From BPGX01 sp035405785 (GTDB lineage: Bacteria; Bacteroidota; Bacteroidia; B-17B0; Aurantibacillaceae): DNA of 64,000 bases. The stretch lies in the NCBI GenBank assembly GCA_035405785.1, contig DAONJS010000001.1, forward strand, positions 510,388 to 574,387, read 5' to 3'. The notes beneath the pieces are model-generated. The model saw nothing but the letters and a program-made list of their open reading frames with translations. It had not been told where the DNA came from and searched no databases. This document shows positions 9,256 through 17,758 of the stretch, piece by piece; within the stretch, counting starts at the first letter, position 1, and every line of letters starts with the position of its first letter. Position numbers and translations under genes: made by a program.

Positions 9256-9762
9256 ATGAATTACAGAATAGGATTTGGATACGATGTTCATCCAATTGTT
9301 AAGGACAGACCACTTTTTTTAGGTGGAGTAAAAATTGATGCGGACTTTGGGTTAGACGGACATAGCGATGCAGATGTTTTATTACATGCTATTTGTGATG
9401 CTCTATTAGGTGCAGCCGCATTAGGGGATATTGGCTGGCATTTTCCAAACACAGATGTGAAATATAAAAACATTTCAAGTGTAGAATTATTGCGAAAAAC
9501 CTTTGAACTATTATTAGAACATCATTTTGCAATAGGAAATATTGATGCAACAGTAGTGATGGAAGCCCCAAAAATCAAACCATATATTCCACAAATGAAA
9601 GAAGTTATTTCAAAAACATTACATATTTCAGAACAACAAATTTCAATTAAAGCCACTACAAATGAAGGACTTGGGTATGTTGGGAATAAACAAGGTGTAA
9701 ATGCTTATGCAGTGGCACTCATTTATTCAACTACAAATAATCCTTTGTTTTATCCTGAATAA
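9256..9762 (+). CDS. ispF: 2-C-methyl-D-erythritol 2,4-cyclodiphosphate synthase
   Basis: 168 residues. Fifth enzyme of the MEP isoprenoid pathway, cyclising CDP-ME 2-phosphate to MEcPP in the cytosol. The N-terminal RIGFGYDVHP supplies D10 and H12 and the LLHAICDAL stretch supplies H44, together the metal ligands. LDGHSDAD and the C-terminal KATTNEGLGYVG are standard family motifs. IspD is also in this window (22654-23340, other strand), so the two steps are encoded apart here and not as an ispDF fusion. Confidence 0.97.
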   Translation: MNYRIGFGYDVHPIVKDRPLFLGGVKIDADFGLDGHSDADVLLHAICDALLGAAALGDIGWHFPNTDVKYKNISSVELLRKTFELLLEHHFAIGNIDATVVMEAPKIKPYIPQMKEVISKTLHISEQQISIKATTNEGLGYVGNKQGVNAYAVALIYSTTNNPLFYPE

Positions 9763-9788
9763 AAAAAATAAAAAAAGAATTTTATTAA

Positions 9789-10661
9789 ATGAAAGTTGCA
9801 GGTTTTACTATTGTTCGCAATGCTGAAAAATTTGATTATCCAGTTAAAGAATCAATTTTATCTGTCCTTCCAATTGTAGATATTTTTATTGTTTCAATTG
9901 GACAAAGTGAAGATAATACAGAAGGTATTATTCGTTCAATTCCATCAGATAAAATAAAAATTGTTCATTCTGTTTGGGATGATAATTTGCGTGAAGGTGG
10001 AAAGGTTTTAGCCATTGAAACAAATAAAGCCAAAGAACAAATTCCTTCTGACATTGACTGGTGTTTTTATATTCAAAGTGATGAAGTTATCAACGAAAAT
10101 GATTATGAAAAAATTCAGCAAGCAATGAAAGAAAATTTGTATAATCCTGATGTAGAAGGGTTGTTATTTAATTATTATCATTTTTTTGGAAATTATGATT
10201 ATATAGCCACATCAAGAAAATGGTATAGAAAAGAAATTCGCATCATAAGAAATAATAAGGATATTCTTTCTTATAAAGATGCACAGGGATTTAGAAAATT
10301 GAATAATGAAAAATTAAAAGTGAAAGAAACAGGAGCGTATATTTATCATTATGGCTGGGTGAGACATCCAAAAGCACAATTAGAAAAACAAAAAAACTTT
10401 CATAAACTTTGGCATGATGATGAGTGGGTTAAACAACATATTGATGAGGAAAAAATTTTAAATTATAAAGTGAATGATATTTTAGAAAAGTTTAATGGCA
10501 AGCATCCTTTTGTAATGAAAGATAGAATTGAAAAGTATAACTGGCATTTTAATTATTCAAAAGATGATATTAAATTACCTTTCAAAGAAAAATTATTATA
10601 CAAGTTTGAACAACTTACTGGTTATAGAGTAGGGGAGTATAAAAATTATAGGATGATTTAA
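9789..10661 (+). CDS. Glycosyltransferase, GT2-like
   Basis: 290 residues. The N-terminus (MKVAGFTIVRNAEKFDYPVKES) is that of the GT-A glycosyltransferases that transfer sugars in surface-glycan synthesis. The region where a DxD is expected reads YIQSDEVINENDY (about residues 93-105), so the nucleotide-sugar metal site would be S-D-E. There is no membrane segment; the protein is a soluble cytosolic enzyme. The C-terminal half (YHYGWVRHPKAQLEKQK and after) is seen in a Bacteroidota family whose acceptor is unknown. It follows ispF by 26 bp. Confidence 0.75.
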   Translation: MKVAGFTIVRNAEKFDYPVKESILSVLPIVDIFIVSIGQSEDNTEGIIRSIPSDKIKIVHSVWDDNLREGGKVLAIETNKAKEQIPSDIDWCFYIQSDEVINENDYEKIQQAMKENLYNPDVEGLLFNYYHFFGNYDYIATSRKWYRKEIRIIRNNKDILSYKDAQGFRKLNNEKLKVKETGAYIYHYGWVRHPKAQLEKQKNFHKLWHDDEWVKQHIDEEKILNYKVNDILEKFNGKHPFVMKDRIEKYNWHFNYSKDDIKLPFKEKLLYKFEQLTGYRVGEYKNYRMI

Positions 10662-10711
10662 TTTAAATACATCAAAATATTATTATTTAATTTTGGACAA
10701 AAAATAAAAAT

Positions 10712-11854
10712 ATGAGAAAATTAAGTTTTGTTTTTTGTGGTTTGTTTATCAGTGCATTAATAATGGCTCAGCCTTTTGGTATTGGGCATAAGCAAATAAC
10801 TTTTGTAGATGCTTCTCGTTCAAATAGGTCTATATTAACTGAAATTTACTATCCTTCAACAACATCTGGAGATAATGTACCAATTGCAAATGGACAATTT
10901 CCTGTTATTGTTTTTGGACATGGTTTTGTAATGTCATGGGACGCTTACAAGTGTTTTTGGGATACATTAGTACCTGAAGGATATATTTTAGTATTCCCAA
11001 GAACCGAGGGAAGTATTTCGCCCAATCATAATGAATTTGGAAAGGACTTAAAATTTTTAAATGAACAAATGAAAAATGAAAATACAAATCCATCTTCATT
11101 TTTTTATCAAAAAGTAGCATCTAAAAGTTCTATAATGGGACATTCAATGGGTGGAGGTTCTTCTTTTTTAGCGGCAGCATCTTATACAAATTTTACTACA
11201 CTTGTTAATTTTGCTGCTGCTAATACAAATCCATCAAGCATATCAGCAGCACAATTTGTAACTGTTCCTTTATTAATGTTTGCTGGAGAAAATGATGGTG
11301 TGGCTCCTCCTGCAAATCATCAAATACCAATGTACGATTCGTGTTCAAGTTTGTGTAAAACCATTGTTACAATAAAAGGTGGAGGTCATTGTTATTTTGC
11401 TAATTATAATTTTAATTGTAGTTTTGGTGAATCAACTACTTCTCCACAACCTACTATTACAAGAGATGAACAACAAAGGAGAGTTTTTTATCTATTAAAA
11501 CCATATCTCAATTATATGTTGAAAAATAGTAGTGTTGATAGTGTGAAGTTTTTTAATAGATTACAAAATAATAGTGAATATACATATCAAAGAACTTGTA
11601 ATATAACTACCAACATATTAACTAATAATCAATTGAATAAAATCTCTGTTTATCCAAATCCTTTTAAGAATTCATTAAAAATTAAAATTGATAACAATGA
11701 AAAAGTTTCAATAGAAGTATATAACATTTTAGGAGAAAAGGTTAATGAGTTGGTTACAAACACTAATGAAATTCATTTAAATACTGAAAATTGGACAAGT
11801 GGAATATATTTTATTAAAGTAAATACTTTTTACTTTAAAGTTATAAAAGAATAG
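10712..11854 (+). CDS. Secreted alpha/beta hydrolase, polyesterase/PETase-like, with T9SS type A sorting domain
   Basis: 380 residues. A signal peptide (1-20, ending IMAQ) is followed by an alpha/beta hydrolase domain (about 25-285) and a T9SS type A C-terminal domain (about 305-380: VYPNPFKNSLKI, then VYNILGEKVNELV, then TSGIYFIKV). The nucleophile is S145 in GHSMGGG, the acid D195 in AGENDGVAP, and the base H226 in GGGHCYFAN. The stretch TVPLLMFAGENDGVAP plus P-x-Y-D-S and the GG-x-H motif closely recalls the bacterial cutinase/PETase family, some Bacteroidota members of which carry this type of sorting domain. Substrate is unknown; a lipase or generic esterase remains possible. It would be exported and released or anchored by T9SS. 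Confidence 0.8.
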   Translation: MRKLSFVFCGLFISALIMAQPFGIGHKQITFVDASRSNRSILTEIYYPSTTSGDNVPIANGQFPVIVFGHGFVMSWDAYKCFWDTLVPEGYILVFPRTEGSISPNHNEFGKDLKFLNEQMKNENTNPSSFFYQKVASKSSIMGHSMGGGSSFLAAASYTNFTTLVNFAAANTNPSSISAAQFVTVPLLMFAGENDGVAPPANHQIPMYDSCSSLCKTIVTIKGGGHCYFANYNFNCSFGESTTSPQPTITRDEQQRRVFYLLKPYLNYMLKNSSVDSVKFFNRLQNNSEYTYQRTCNITTNILTNNQLNKISVYPNPFKNSLKIKIDNNEKVSIEVYNILGEKVNELVTNTNEIHLNTENWTSGIYFIKVNTFYFKVIKE

Positions 11855-12159
11855 CACAACGAATATTTTTTCTTTTAGTTTTTCATATAACTTGAATGTT
11901 TTTTGATATTATCCCTTTACTAACTTTGTCTACGTGGTAAAAAATTTAGTATTGATTGCTTGGTAACAAAAAATTTACCTGTTTTAATTAATTAGTGTTC
12001 TTATACTTTAAAATTTCAAACATTATCTTAATTTATAAGATTAAAAATTGCAAAGTTTAATTTTAACTTAACATTCAGGTTAATTTAAGTTCATATAAAC
12101 TTAAATTATAGTTAAAGTAATAGCGATTTGTTGTGGGTAATTTTGTCCCCAAAAAAATT
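11855..12159. promoter_or_regulatory. 305-bp regulatory gap upstream of the TonB receptor operon
   Basis: No gene is seen here. A possible -7 element TAACTTTG lies near 11920-11927, with a TTG about 15 bases before it; that spacing is a little short for the Bacteroidota consensus. Close to the downstream gene, 12081-12108 is a perfect inverted repeat (taatttaagtt, loop catata, aacttaaatta). It is preceded at 12063-12089 by a double direct repeat of TTAAn pairs 17 bp apart. These could be operators. Confidence 0.5.
12081..12108. promoter_or_regulatory. Inverted repeat, candidate operator of the TonB receptor operon
   Basis: The arms taatttaagtt and aacttaaatta are perfect complements around a 6-base centre. 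They sit about 50 bp before the receptor ATG and overlap a direct-repeat array of TTAAC/TTAAT/TTAAG. An OmpR-type winged helix is encoded in the same operon and is the obvious candidate binder; this is inference. Confidence 0.4.
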
Positions 12160-15048
12160 ATGAAGAAAATTGACTTTTACAAAACTCTTTTATTATTAGT
12201 TTTAATATCACTTAAATCATTTTCTCAACAAAATGTAATTTATGGAATAGTTAAAGATTCATCTACTAATGAAATTATTCCTGGTGCTATTGTTTATATT
12301 GAAGGCACAAATATCTCTACAACTACTGATTTTGATGGAAACTTTAAATTCAAAGTTTATCCCGGTAAATACAAAATAGTTTGTTCTTATATTACATATA
12401 ATACTTTTAGTATATTAATTAATATTAATAAAGATAGTACTAACTTAACCATATTATTGACCCCTGAAAAGAATTCGTTATTAAATGAAATTGTTATTGT
12501 TGGAGAAAAACAAACAAATAATGATGCAGGATTAGTCATTATGCAAAAAGAAAATAAAAGTGTAAGTGATGGAGTATCTGCAGAATTAATCAGAAAAACA
12601 GCTGATAGAACTACATCAGATGTTTTGAGAAGAGTAAGTGGAGTAAGCATTGTAAATAATAGATTTGTAGTAGTTAGAGGATTAAATGAAAGATACAATT
12701 TATCTTTTCTAAACAATGCTCCTTTGCCAAGTACTGAAAGTGATAAGCGTGCTTTTTCATTTGATTTAATTCCATCACAAATTATTGATAATATCATCAT
12801 TAATAAAACAGCAACGCCTGATTTGCCAGCAAATTTTGGAGGTGGAAGTATTTTTATTTCTACAAAATCAATACCTGAAAAAAACTTTATTCAAATATCA
12901 TCATCAGTTGGATACAACACGCTTGCAACAAGCAAAACTTTTTTGGATTACAGTGCTAGTAAATATCATTGGCTTGGATATTATGATAACTCACAAAATA
13001 TTCCATCTGAAATTCCAGAATCTCCAAAAAGTTGGATATCAAATGATCAACAAATGGAAATGGCTAAAAAGTTTAAGAATGATTTTGCAACAAAATCTGT
13101 AAAGATATTGCCAAATATGACTTTTAACTTGACGAGTGGATGGAAACATACTTTCAAAAACAATCAACAATTTGGTTTTATTTTTTCTCAAAATTATCAA
13201 AATAATTACAACAAATTTAATGTATTAAGAACTAACTATATCAATAGCCCAAGTAACAATGCAGATGTGATGTTAGATGATTATTACAATATTACAACTA
13301 CGCAAAATAATGTTGTCAATACTTCATTACTAAATGCTGGATACAAATTTAATCCTCATCATCAAATTAATTTCAAAAATTCTTTTATTTTTAATTCTAA
13401 TAAATCAGTCATTGAACAATACGGCACAACTTCCCCTCTTGATTCTAACAGAACAGTTGATAAAAACACATCATTATTTTATACAAACTCAAAGATTTTT
13501 TCATCTCAATTATCAGTGGAAAATGAATTTGAAAATATAGGGGTAAAATCTCGCCTCACATTAGGATATAGCAATATCAATATAGTTACTCCAAATGTTC
13601 GTTATATGAGTTATTCAAAATTTGTTCGCATTCAAAATTATCCTGACCCCAACGATCCTCCACCACCATATATAAGAGATACAATGTACGCAGCAAATAT
13701 ATCTAATGCTTCTACTGGCCCAGATTATGCCGGCTATAGATTTTATTCCAAAATGAATGAAGATATTCGTTCTGTAAAATACGATATTGAAAAAAATATC
13801 AATATAAATGATATTAAACTTTCAATTCAATCTGGATATTATTTTCAGCAAAGACAAAGAAATTTTGATATTCGTCAATTTGGATACGCAAAGTATACAA
13901 AGTTTGGAAAAATATTTGATGATAGTTTGCTTTATTTACCATCTGATTTAATTTTTTCTGAACAAAATATAGGTATTTTACCTAATAATAAAACTGGATT
14001 TAAGTTAATTGAAGTTACAAAACCAAGCGATATGTATTTTGCAAAATCTAATAATCACGCCACCTATTTAATGACAACACTTGATTATAAATTTATTCGC
14101 ATAATAGGCGGTGTTAGATATGAATATTATCAACAAACATTACTTGCAAAAAGAAATCAACAAGATTCTATAAATATTCATCAAACATTCAATAATTTTT
14201 TACCAAGTGTAAATGTTATATTTAATATCAATGAAAAAAATTCTATTCGTTTATGTTATTCCAAAACCATCAATAGACCTGAATTTAGAGAATTAGCGCC
14301 GGTAAGTTGGTATAATCCTGTAAATAGATTAGTTTATTATGGAAACGATACCTTACTTCCAGCAAGTATTCATAACTTTGATTTAAGATATGAAATTTAT
14401 CCAGGAAAAGGTCAATTATTCACATTTACTCCATTTTATAAATACTTCATAAATCCAATAGAACAAGTAATGTCTACTGGTTATACAAATGAAATTACTT
14501 GGGCAAATGCACAGTTTGCAAAGGTTTATGGAATAGAAACTGAATTCAGAATGGAACTTTCAAGTATCTTTAAATCTAAAAAAGATTCTAATTCAATTTT
14601 AGAGAAATTTTCTGTGTTCAACAATTTTGCTTTGATAAAATCAGAAGTTCATTTACCTGATCAAATTTATTCTGCAAGTAAAGTTCGCCCATTACAAGGA
14701 CAATCACCATTTTTAATAAATAATGGTGTAACATATTATGATAAAAAATCAAAATGGAAAATTACATTAGCTTACAATAGAATTGGCAGAAGAATAATTT
14801 TTGCAGGTAATCAAAGAGATCCTGATAGATACGAAACAGGAAGAGATGTTATAGATTTTCAAATTGCTAAAACATTCTTAAAAGATAAATTAGAAGTACG
14901 ATTTAATATAAGAGACATTTTACATCAAAATCAATATGTTTACCAAAATGCTGATAGCAATACCAAATACGATAAATCAAAAGATTTTACAATACTCAAA
15001 ATAAATTATCCAAGTGTATATCAAATAAATATCTCTTACAAATTTTAA
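12160..15048 (+). CDS. TonB-dependent outer-membrane receptor with carboxypeptidase-regulatory N-terminal domain
   Basis: 962 residues from the ATG at 12160, which begins a good signal peptide (MKKIDFYKTLLLLVLISLKSFSQ); the open frame could extend to a GTG at 12133, which is less likely. Domains: CarboxypepD_reg-like beta sandwich (about 25-105, GIVKDSSTNEIIPGAIV), plug (about 130-245, with FVVVRGLNERYN and AFSFDLIPSQIIDNI), then a large 22-strand-type barrel to the C-terminal YQINISYKF. The plug motifs put it in the non-SusC receptor group with R-G-L-x-x-R-Y-N. Its substrate cannot be read from sequence. It is followed after 5 bp by a lone winged-helix gene and then by a beta-helix protein, all on the same strand. 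Confidence 0.92.
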   Translation: MKKIDFYKTLLLLVLISLKSFSQQNVIYGIVKDSSTNEIIPGAIVYIEGTNISTTTDFDGNFKFKVYPGKYKIVCSYITYNTFSILININKDSTNLTILLTPEKNSLLNEIVIVGEKQTNNDAGLVIMQKENKSVSDGVSAELIRKTADRTTSDVLRRVSGVSIVNNRFVVVRGLNERYNLSFLNNAPLPSTESDKRAFSFDLIPSQIIDNIIINKTATPDLPANFGGGSIFISTKSIPEKNFIQISSSVGYNTLATSKTFLDYSASKYHWLGYYDNSQNIPSEIPESPKSWISNDQQMEMAKKFKNDFATKSVKILPNMTFNLTSGWKHTFKNNQQFGFIFSQNYQNNYNKFNVLRTNYINSPSNNADVMLDDYYNITTTQNNVVNTSLLNAGYKFNPHHQINFKNSFIFNSNKSVIEQYGTTSPLDSNRTVDKNTSLFYTNSKIFSSQLSVENEFENIGVKSRLTLGYSNINIVTPNVRYMSYSKFVRIQNYPDPNDPPPPYIRDTMYAANISNASTGPDYAGYRFYSKMNEDIRSVKYDIEKNININDIKLSIQSGYYFQQRQRNFDIRQFGYAKYTKFGKIFDDSLLYLPSDLIFSEQNIGILPNNKTGFKLIEVTKPSDMYFAKSNNHATYLMTTLDYKFIRIIGGVRYEYYQQTLLAKRNQQDSINIHQTFNNFLPSVNVIFNINEKNSIRLCYSKTINRPEFRELAPVSWYNPVNRLVYYGNDTLLPASIHNFDLRYEIYPGKGQLFTFTPFYKYFINPIEQVMSTGYTNEITWANAQFAKVYGIETEFRMELSSIFKSKKDSNSILEKFSVFNNFALIKSEVHLPDQIYSASKVRPLQGQSPFLINNGVTYYDKKSKWKITLAYNRIGRRIIFAGNQRDPDRYETGRDVIDFQIAKTFLKDKLEVRFNIRDILHQNQYVYQNADSNTKYDKSKDFTILKINYPSVYQINISYKF

Positions 15049-15053
15049 TTTAT

Positions 15054-15341
15054 ATGTTCATTGTAGATTGCGAAAAATATGTTGTTAATAAAAAAGGTAT
15101 TATAGTAGAACTTTCTAAAACAGAATTTGAAATAATTAAACTTTTATCACAGGTTCCAGGAAAAGTTTATAATAGAACGCAAATTTTTCAAGCCCTTTGG
15201 CCTAATGATACTAGTGTAAAAGAAAGAACTGTTGATGTACATATAGTAAGTTTAAGAAAAAAGTTAGGAAAAGATATTATTAAAACTATTAAAAATGTTG
15301 GTTATAAATTAAACATTGAACCCGTGAAAATAATTCCGTAG
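15054..15341 (+). CDS. Free-standing OmpR/PhoB-type winged-helix DNA-binding protein
   Basis: 95 residues. The whole protein is the effector domain of an OmpR/PhoB response regulator: an N-terminal beta sheet, then LSKTEFEIIKLLSQVPGKVYNRTQIFQALWP, the recognition helix in VKERTVDVHIVSLRKKLGKD, and the wing IKTIKNVGYKLNI. There is no receiver domain, and none could be missing from a frameshift because the TonB receptor stop lies 5 bp upstream. The ATG follows the receptor so closely that the two are probably translated together. It likely binds DNA without phosphorylation, and autoregulation of the operon is a reasonable guess. No histidine kinase is adjacent. Confidence 0.88.
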   Translation: MFIVDCEKYVVNKKGIIVELSKTEFEIIKLLSQVPGKVYNRTQIFQALWPNDTSVKERTVDVHIVSLRKKLGKDIIKTIKNVGYKLNIEPVKIIP

Positions 15342-15345
15342 ATAT

Positions 15346-15377
15346 TTAATAATAAAACAAAATTATCTTAATAATAA
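15346..15377. promoter_or_regulatory. Direct repeat TTAATAATAA x2, 22 bp apart
   Basis: Two identical 10-mers start at 15346 and 15368, in the 86-bp gap before the beta-helix gene. A 22-bp period equals two 11-bp units, the spacing on which OmpR/PhoB-family proteins bind side by side. In such AT-rich DNA it may be chance. Confidence 0.35.
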
Positions 15378-15427
15378 GAAAATATTGTGTCCCGAATTTT
15401 GCAGCAAATAATTAAAAACATAAAACT

Positions 15428-17038
15428 ATGAAAAAAACAATTCTCAACGCAGCCGCACTCATTGCAGTGCTGCACACAGGAATGGCACAAACACCATTCT
15501 TTCAACCCACAACTTATCGTGGTGCATTTGCACCTGCTCCTACTCCTATGTGGACAGACACATGGTGTGAATGGGATCCGCAAAACAAAGTTTATCCTGC
15601 TCCTACAATGACAGTTACATCTAATATAACCACAAATACAACATGGACTACAGGGCAGGTTATTTTATTAAGCGGACAGATATTTGTAAAAAATAATGCT
15701 GTATTAACCATTCAACCAGGTGTCATTATCAGAGGTGATAAAAGTGTAACTGGTGCAGGACTTTTCATAACAAGAGGATCAAAAATAATAGCACAAGGTA
15801 CAGTAAATCAACCAATAGTTTTTACATCTGACCAGGCGCCAGGTTCAAGAAATATAGGTGATTGGGGAGGTGTTGTATTGTTTGGGTATGCTTCTACTAA
15901 TGATGCAGGTGGAACTAATTACATTGAGGGCTTGCCGCCATCTCCTGATACACAATATGGTGGTGGAACTACACCAAACGACAATGATAGTTCTGGTATT
16001 CTCAAATATGTTCGTATTGAATTTGCTGGATATGCTTATCAGCCAAATAAAGAAATCAATGGTTTAACTTTTGGTGCAGTAGGTAGAAAAACTGTTGTTG
16101 ACTATGTTCAAGTATCATTTGCTAATGATGATGCATTTGAATGGTTTGGTGGTACAGTAAATTGCAAACATCTTGTGTCATACAGAAATTTAGATGATGA
16201 TTTTGATACAGATAATGGTTTTAGTGGAATGGTACAATTTGCCCTTGCTGTAAGAGATCCTAATATCGCAGACAATCCATCAGTTTCTACATCAGAAGGT
16301 TTTGAATCAGATAATGACCCAACTGGAAGCAGTAATACTCCAAAAACAAGTGCTATATTTTCAAATGTTACGATTATTGGACCATATAGAGGAAATACTT
16401 CAAATACAATTGCAAGTGGGTTTAGAAGAGGTGCAAGATTAAGAAGAAACTCCGAATTAAAAATTTTCAACTCTATTTTTATGGACCATCCAAGAGGTGT
16501 AATGATTGATGGAACTGCTTGTGAAAATAATGCTACCAATGGACTATTAAAATTTAAAAATAATATTGTTGCTGGAAATTTAACAGGAAAAGTTACTGAA
16601 GTTGTTTCTGGTAGTTCCTTTAATGCTCCTGCATGGTTTGGTGCTAATAATAACGATTCACTTGTAAGTACTTCTGGTATATTAGTAAATCCTTATGATT
16701 ATTATAACCCTGATTACAGACCCGTTTCTTCTGGCATAGCAAATTCTGGTGCTAATTTCAACGACCCAGCATTTACTGGTTTAGTTTTAGAAGTTAGTGC
16801 TATTAACAATCCAAATGCTATTGGAAAAATTTATCCAAATCCTGCTAAAGATATAGTAGTTGTAAGCACTATAAATCCAGTAAAAGAAATTGTGATTATG
16901 GATATTACAGGAAAAGAAGTATTAAAATTGATGAATGAGCACGTTATTGATGTAAGTAAATTAGATGTTGGAATTTATATGATAAAAGCAACAACAGAAA
17001 ATCAGCAGATATTTGTAACTAAATTGATAAAAGAGTAA
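15428..17038 (+). CDS. Secreted right-handed beta-helix protein with T9SS type A sorting domain
   Basis: 536 residues. A signal peptide (MKKTILNAAALIAVLHTGMAQ) is followed by a conserved domain with YRGAF near the start, WTTGQVILLSGQIFV, PGVIIRGDK, FTSDQAPGSRNIGDWGG, GGGTTPNDNDSSG, KEINGLTFGAVG, and DDAFEWFGGTVNCKHLVSYRNLDDDFDTDNGFSG. It ends in a T9SS type A domain (about 463-536, GKIYPNPAKDIVVV to ATTENQQIFVTKLIKE). This is a common Bacteroidota secreted family of unknown role; the repeating short strands suggest a parallel beta helix like those of surface adhesins or glycan-active proteins. In my experience it often lies beside a TonB receptor of the R-G-L-x-x-R-Y-N type, as here. It ends at a strong terminator. 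Confidence 0.85.
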   Translation: MKKTILNAAALIAVLHTGMAQTPFFQPTTYRGAFAPAPTPMWTDTWCEWDPQNKVYPAPTMTVTSNITTNTTWTTGQVILLSGQIFVKNNAVLTIQPGVIIRGDKSVTGAGLFITRGSKIIAQGTVNQPIVFTSDQAPGSRNIGDWGGVVLFGYASTNDAGGTNYIEGLPPSPDTQYGGGTTPNDNDSSGILKYVRIEFAGYAYQPNKEINGLTFGAVGRKTVVDYVQVSFANDDAFEWFGGTVNCKHLVSYRNLDDDFDTDNGFSGMVQFALAVRDPNIADNPSVSTSEGFESDNDPTGSSNTPKTSAIFSNVTIIGPYRGNTSNTIASGFRRGARLRRNSELKIFNSIFMDHPRGVMIDGTACENNATNGLLKFKNNIVAGNLTGKVTEVVSGSSFNAPAWFGANNNDSLVSTSGILVNPYDYYNPDYRPVSSGIANSGANFNDPAFTGLVLEVSAINNPNAIGKIYPNPAKDIVVVSTINPVKEIVIMDITGKEVLKLMNEHVIDVSKLDVGIYMIKATTENQQIFVTKLIKE

Positions 17039-17061
17039 AAAATAAAAATTAAGAAAACTTG

Positions 17062-17093
17062 AAAAGGCGAAGTACTTATTACTTCGCCTTTTT
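17062..17093. terminator. Bidirectional intrinsic terminator
   Basis: A 13-bp perfect stem (aaaaggcgaagta / tacttcgcctttt) with a 5-base loop is followed by T residues, and preceded by A residues for the other strand. It ends the beta-helix operon and overlaps the last codons and stop of pth coming the other way. Confidence 0.9.
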
Positions 17094-17654
17094 TGTATTA
17101 TATTTATTCATAGCATTTTGAATACCTTCAAATGCAAAGCATAATACTGCATCAGCACAAAGTGGAATTGTTTGTTCAATTATTTTCCATTCATCAGTAC
17201 TCCATTTTCCTAATACATATTCTACTTGTTTGCCTTTGGGAAAATTGTTTCCTATACCTACTCTTAATCTTGGATATTCAGAAGTTTGTAAATGTTCTTC
17301 AATACTTTTCAAACCATTATGTCCGCCATTACTTCCTTTGGGATGAATTTTAAATTGTCCTACTGGAAATGCCATTTCATCTACAATGATGAGTAAATTT
17401 TCATTGGGAATTTTAAGTGTATTTTTCCAGTAAGCAACGGCTTTCCCACTTAAATTCATATAAGTAGTGGGCTTAATGATATACAATTGCCTGCCTTTAT
17501 ATTTTGCTTCTGCAATATATGCTAATCTATCTGATGAAAAACTAACATTCAATTTATTTGCTAAAAAATCAACAACATCAAAACCAATGTTATGTCTTGT
17601 ATGATGGTATTCTTCGCCTATATTTCCTAATCCAGCAATAAGATATTTAGACAT
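17079..17654 (-). CDS. pth: Peptidyl-tRNA hydrolase
   Basis: 191 residues, normal length. Releases tRNA from prematurely dropped peptidyl-tRNA. The N-terminus MSKYLIAGLGNIGEEYHHTRHNIGFDVVDFLA carries the catalytic His of the RHNIGF motif. KPTTYMNLSGKAV, VDEMAFPVGQ and KGSNGGHNGLKSI are the other family motifs. The gene stands alone on this strand, converging on the beta-helix gene through a shared terminator. Confidence 0.97.
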   Translation of the reverse strand: MSKYLIAGLGNIGEEYHHTRHNIGFDVVDFLANKLNVSFSSDRLAYIAEAKYKGRQLYIIKPTTYMNLSGKAVAYWKNTLKIPNENLLIIVDEMAFPVGQFKIHPKGSNGGHNGLKSIEEHLQTSEYPRLRVGIGNNFPKGKQVEYVLGKWSTDEWKIIEQTIPLCADAVLCFAFEGIQNAMNKYNTKKAK

Positions 17655-17758
17655 ATTGTTTTTGCGGTAAAAGTCATAAATTTTTTGGAGATAAATTAAT
17701 ACGCTTTAAATATTTTTTGTTACTAACAACCCTATTTGTTTAATATAAAAACAATCAT

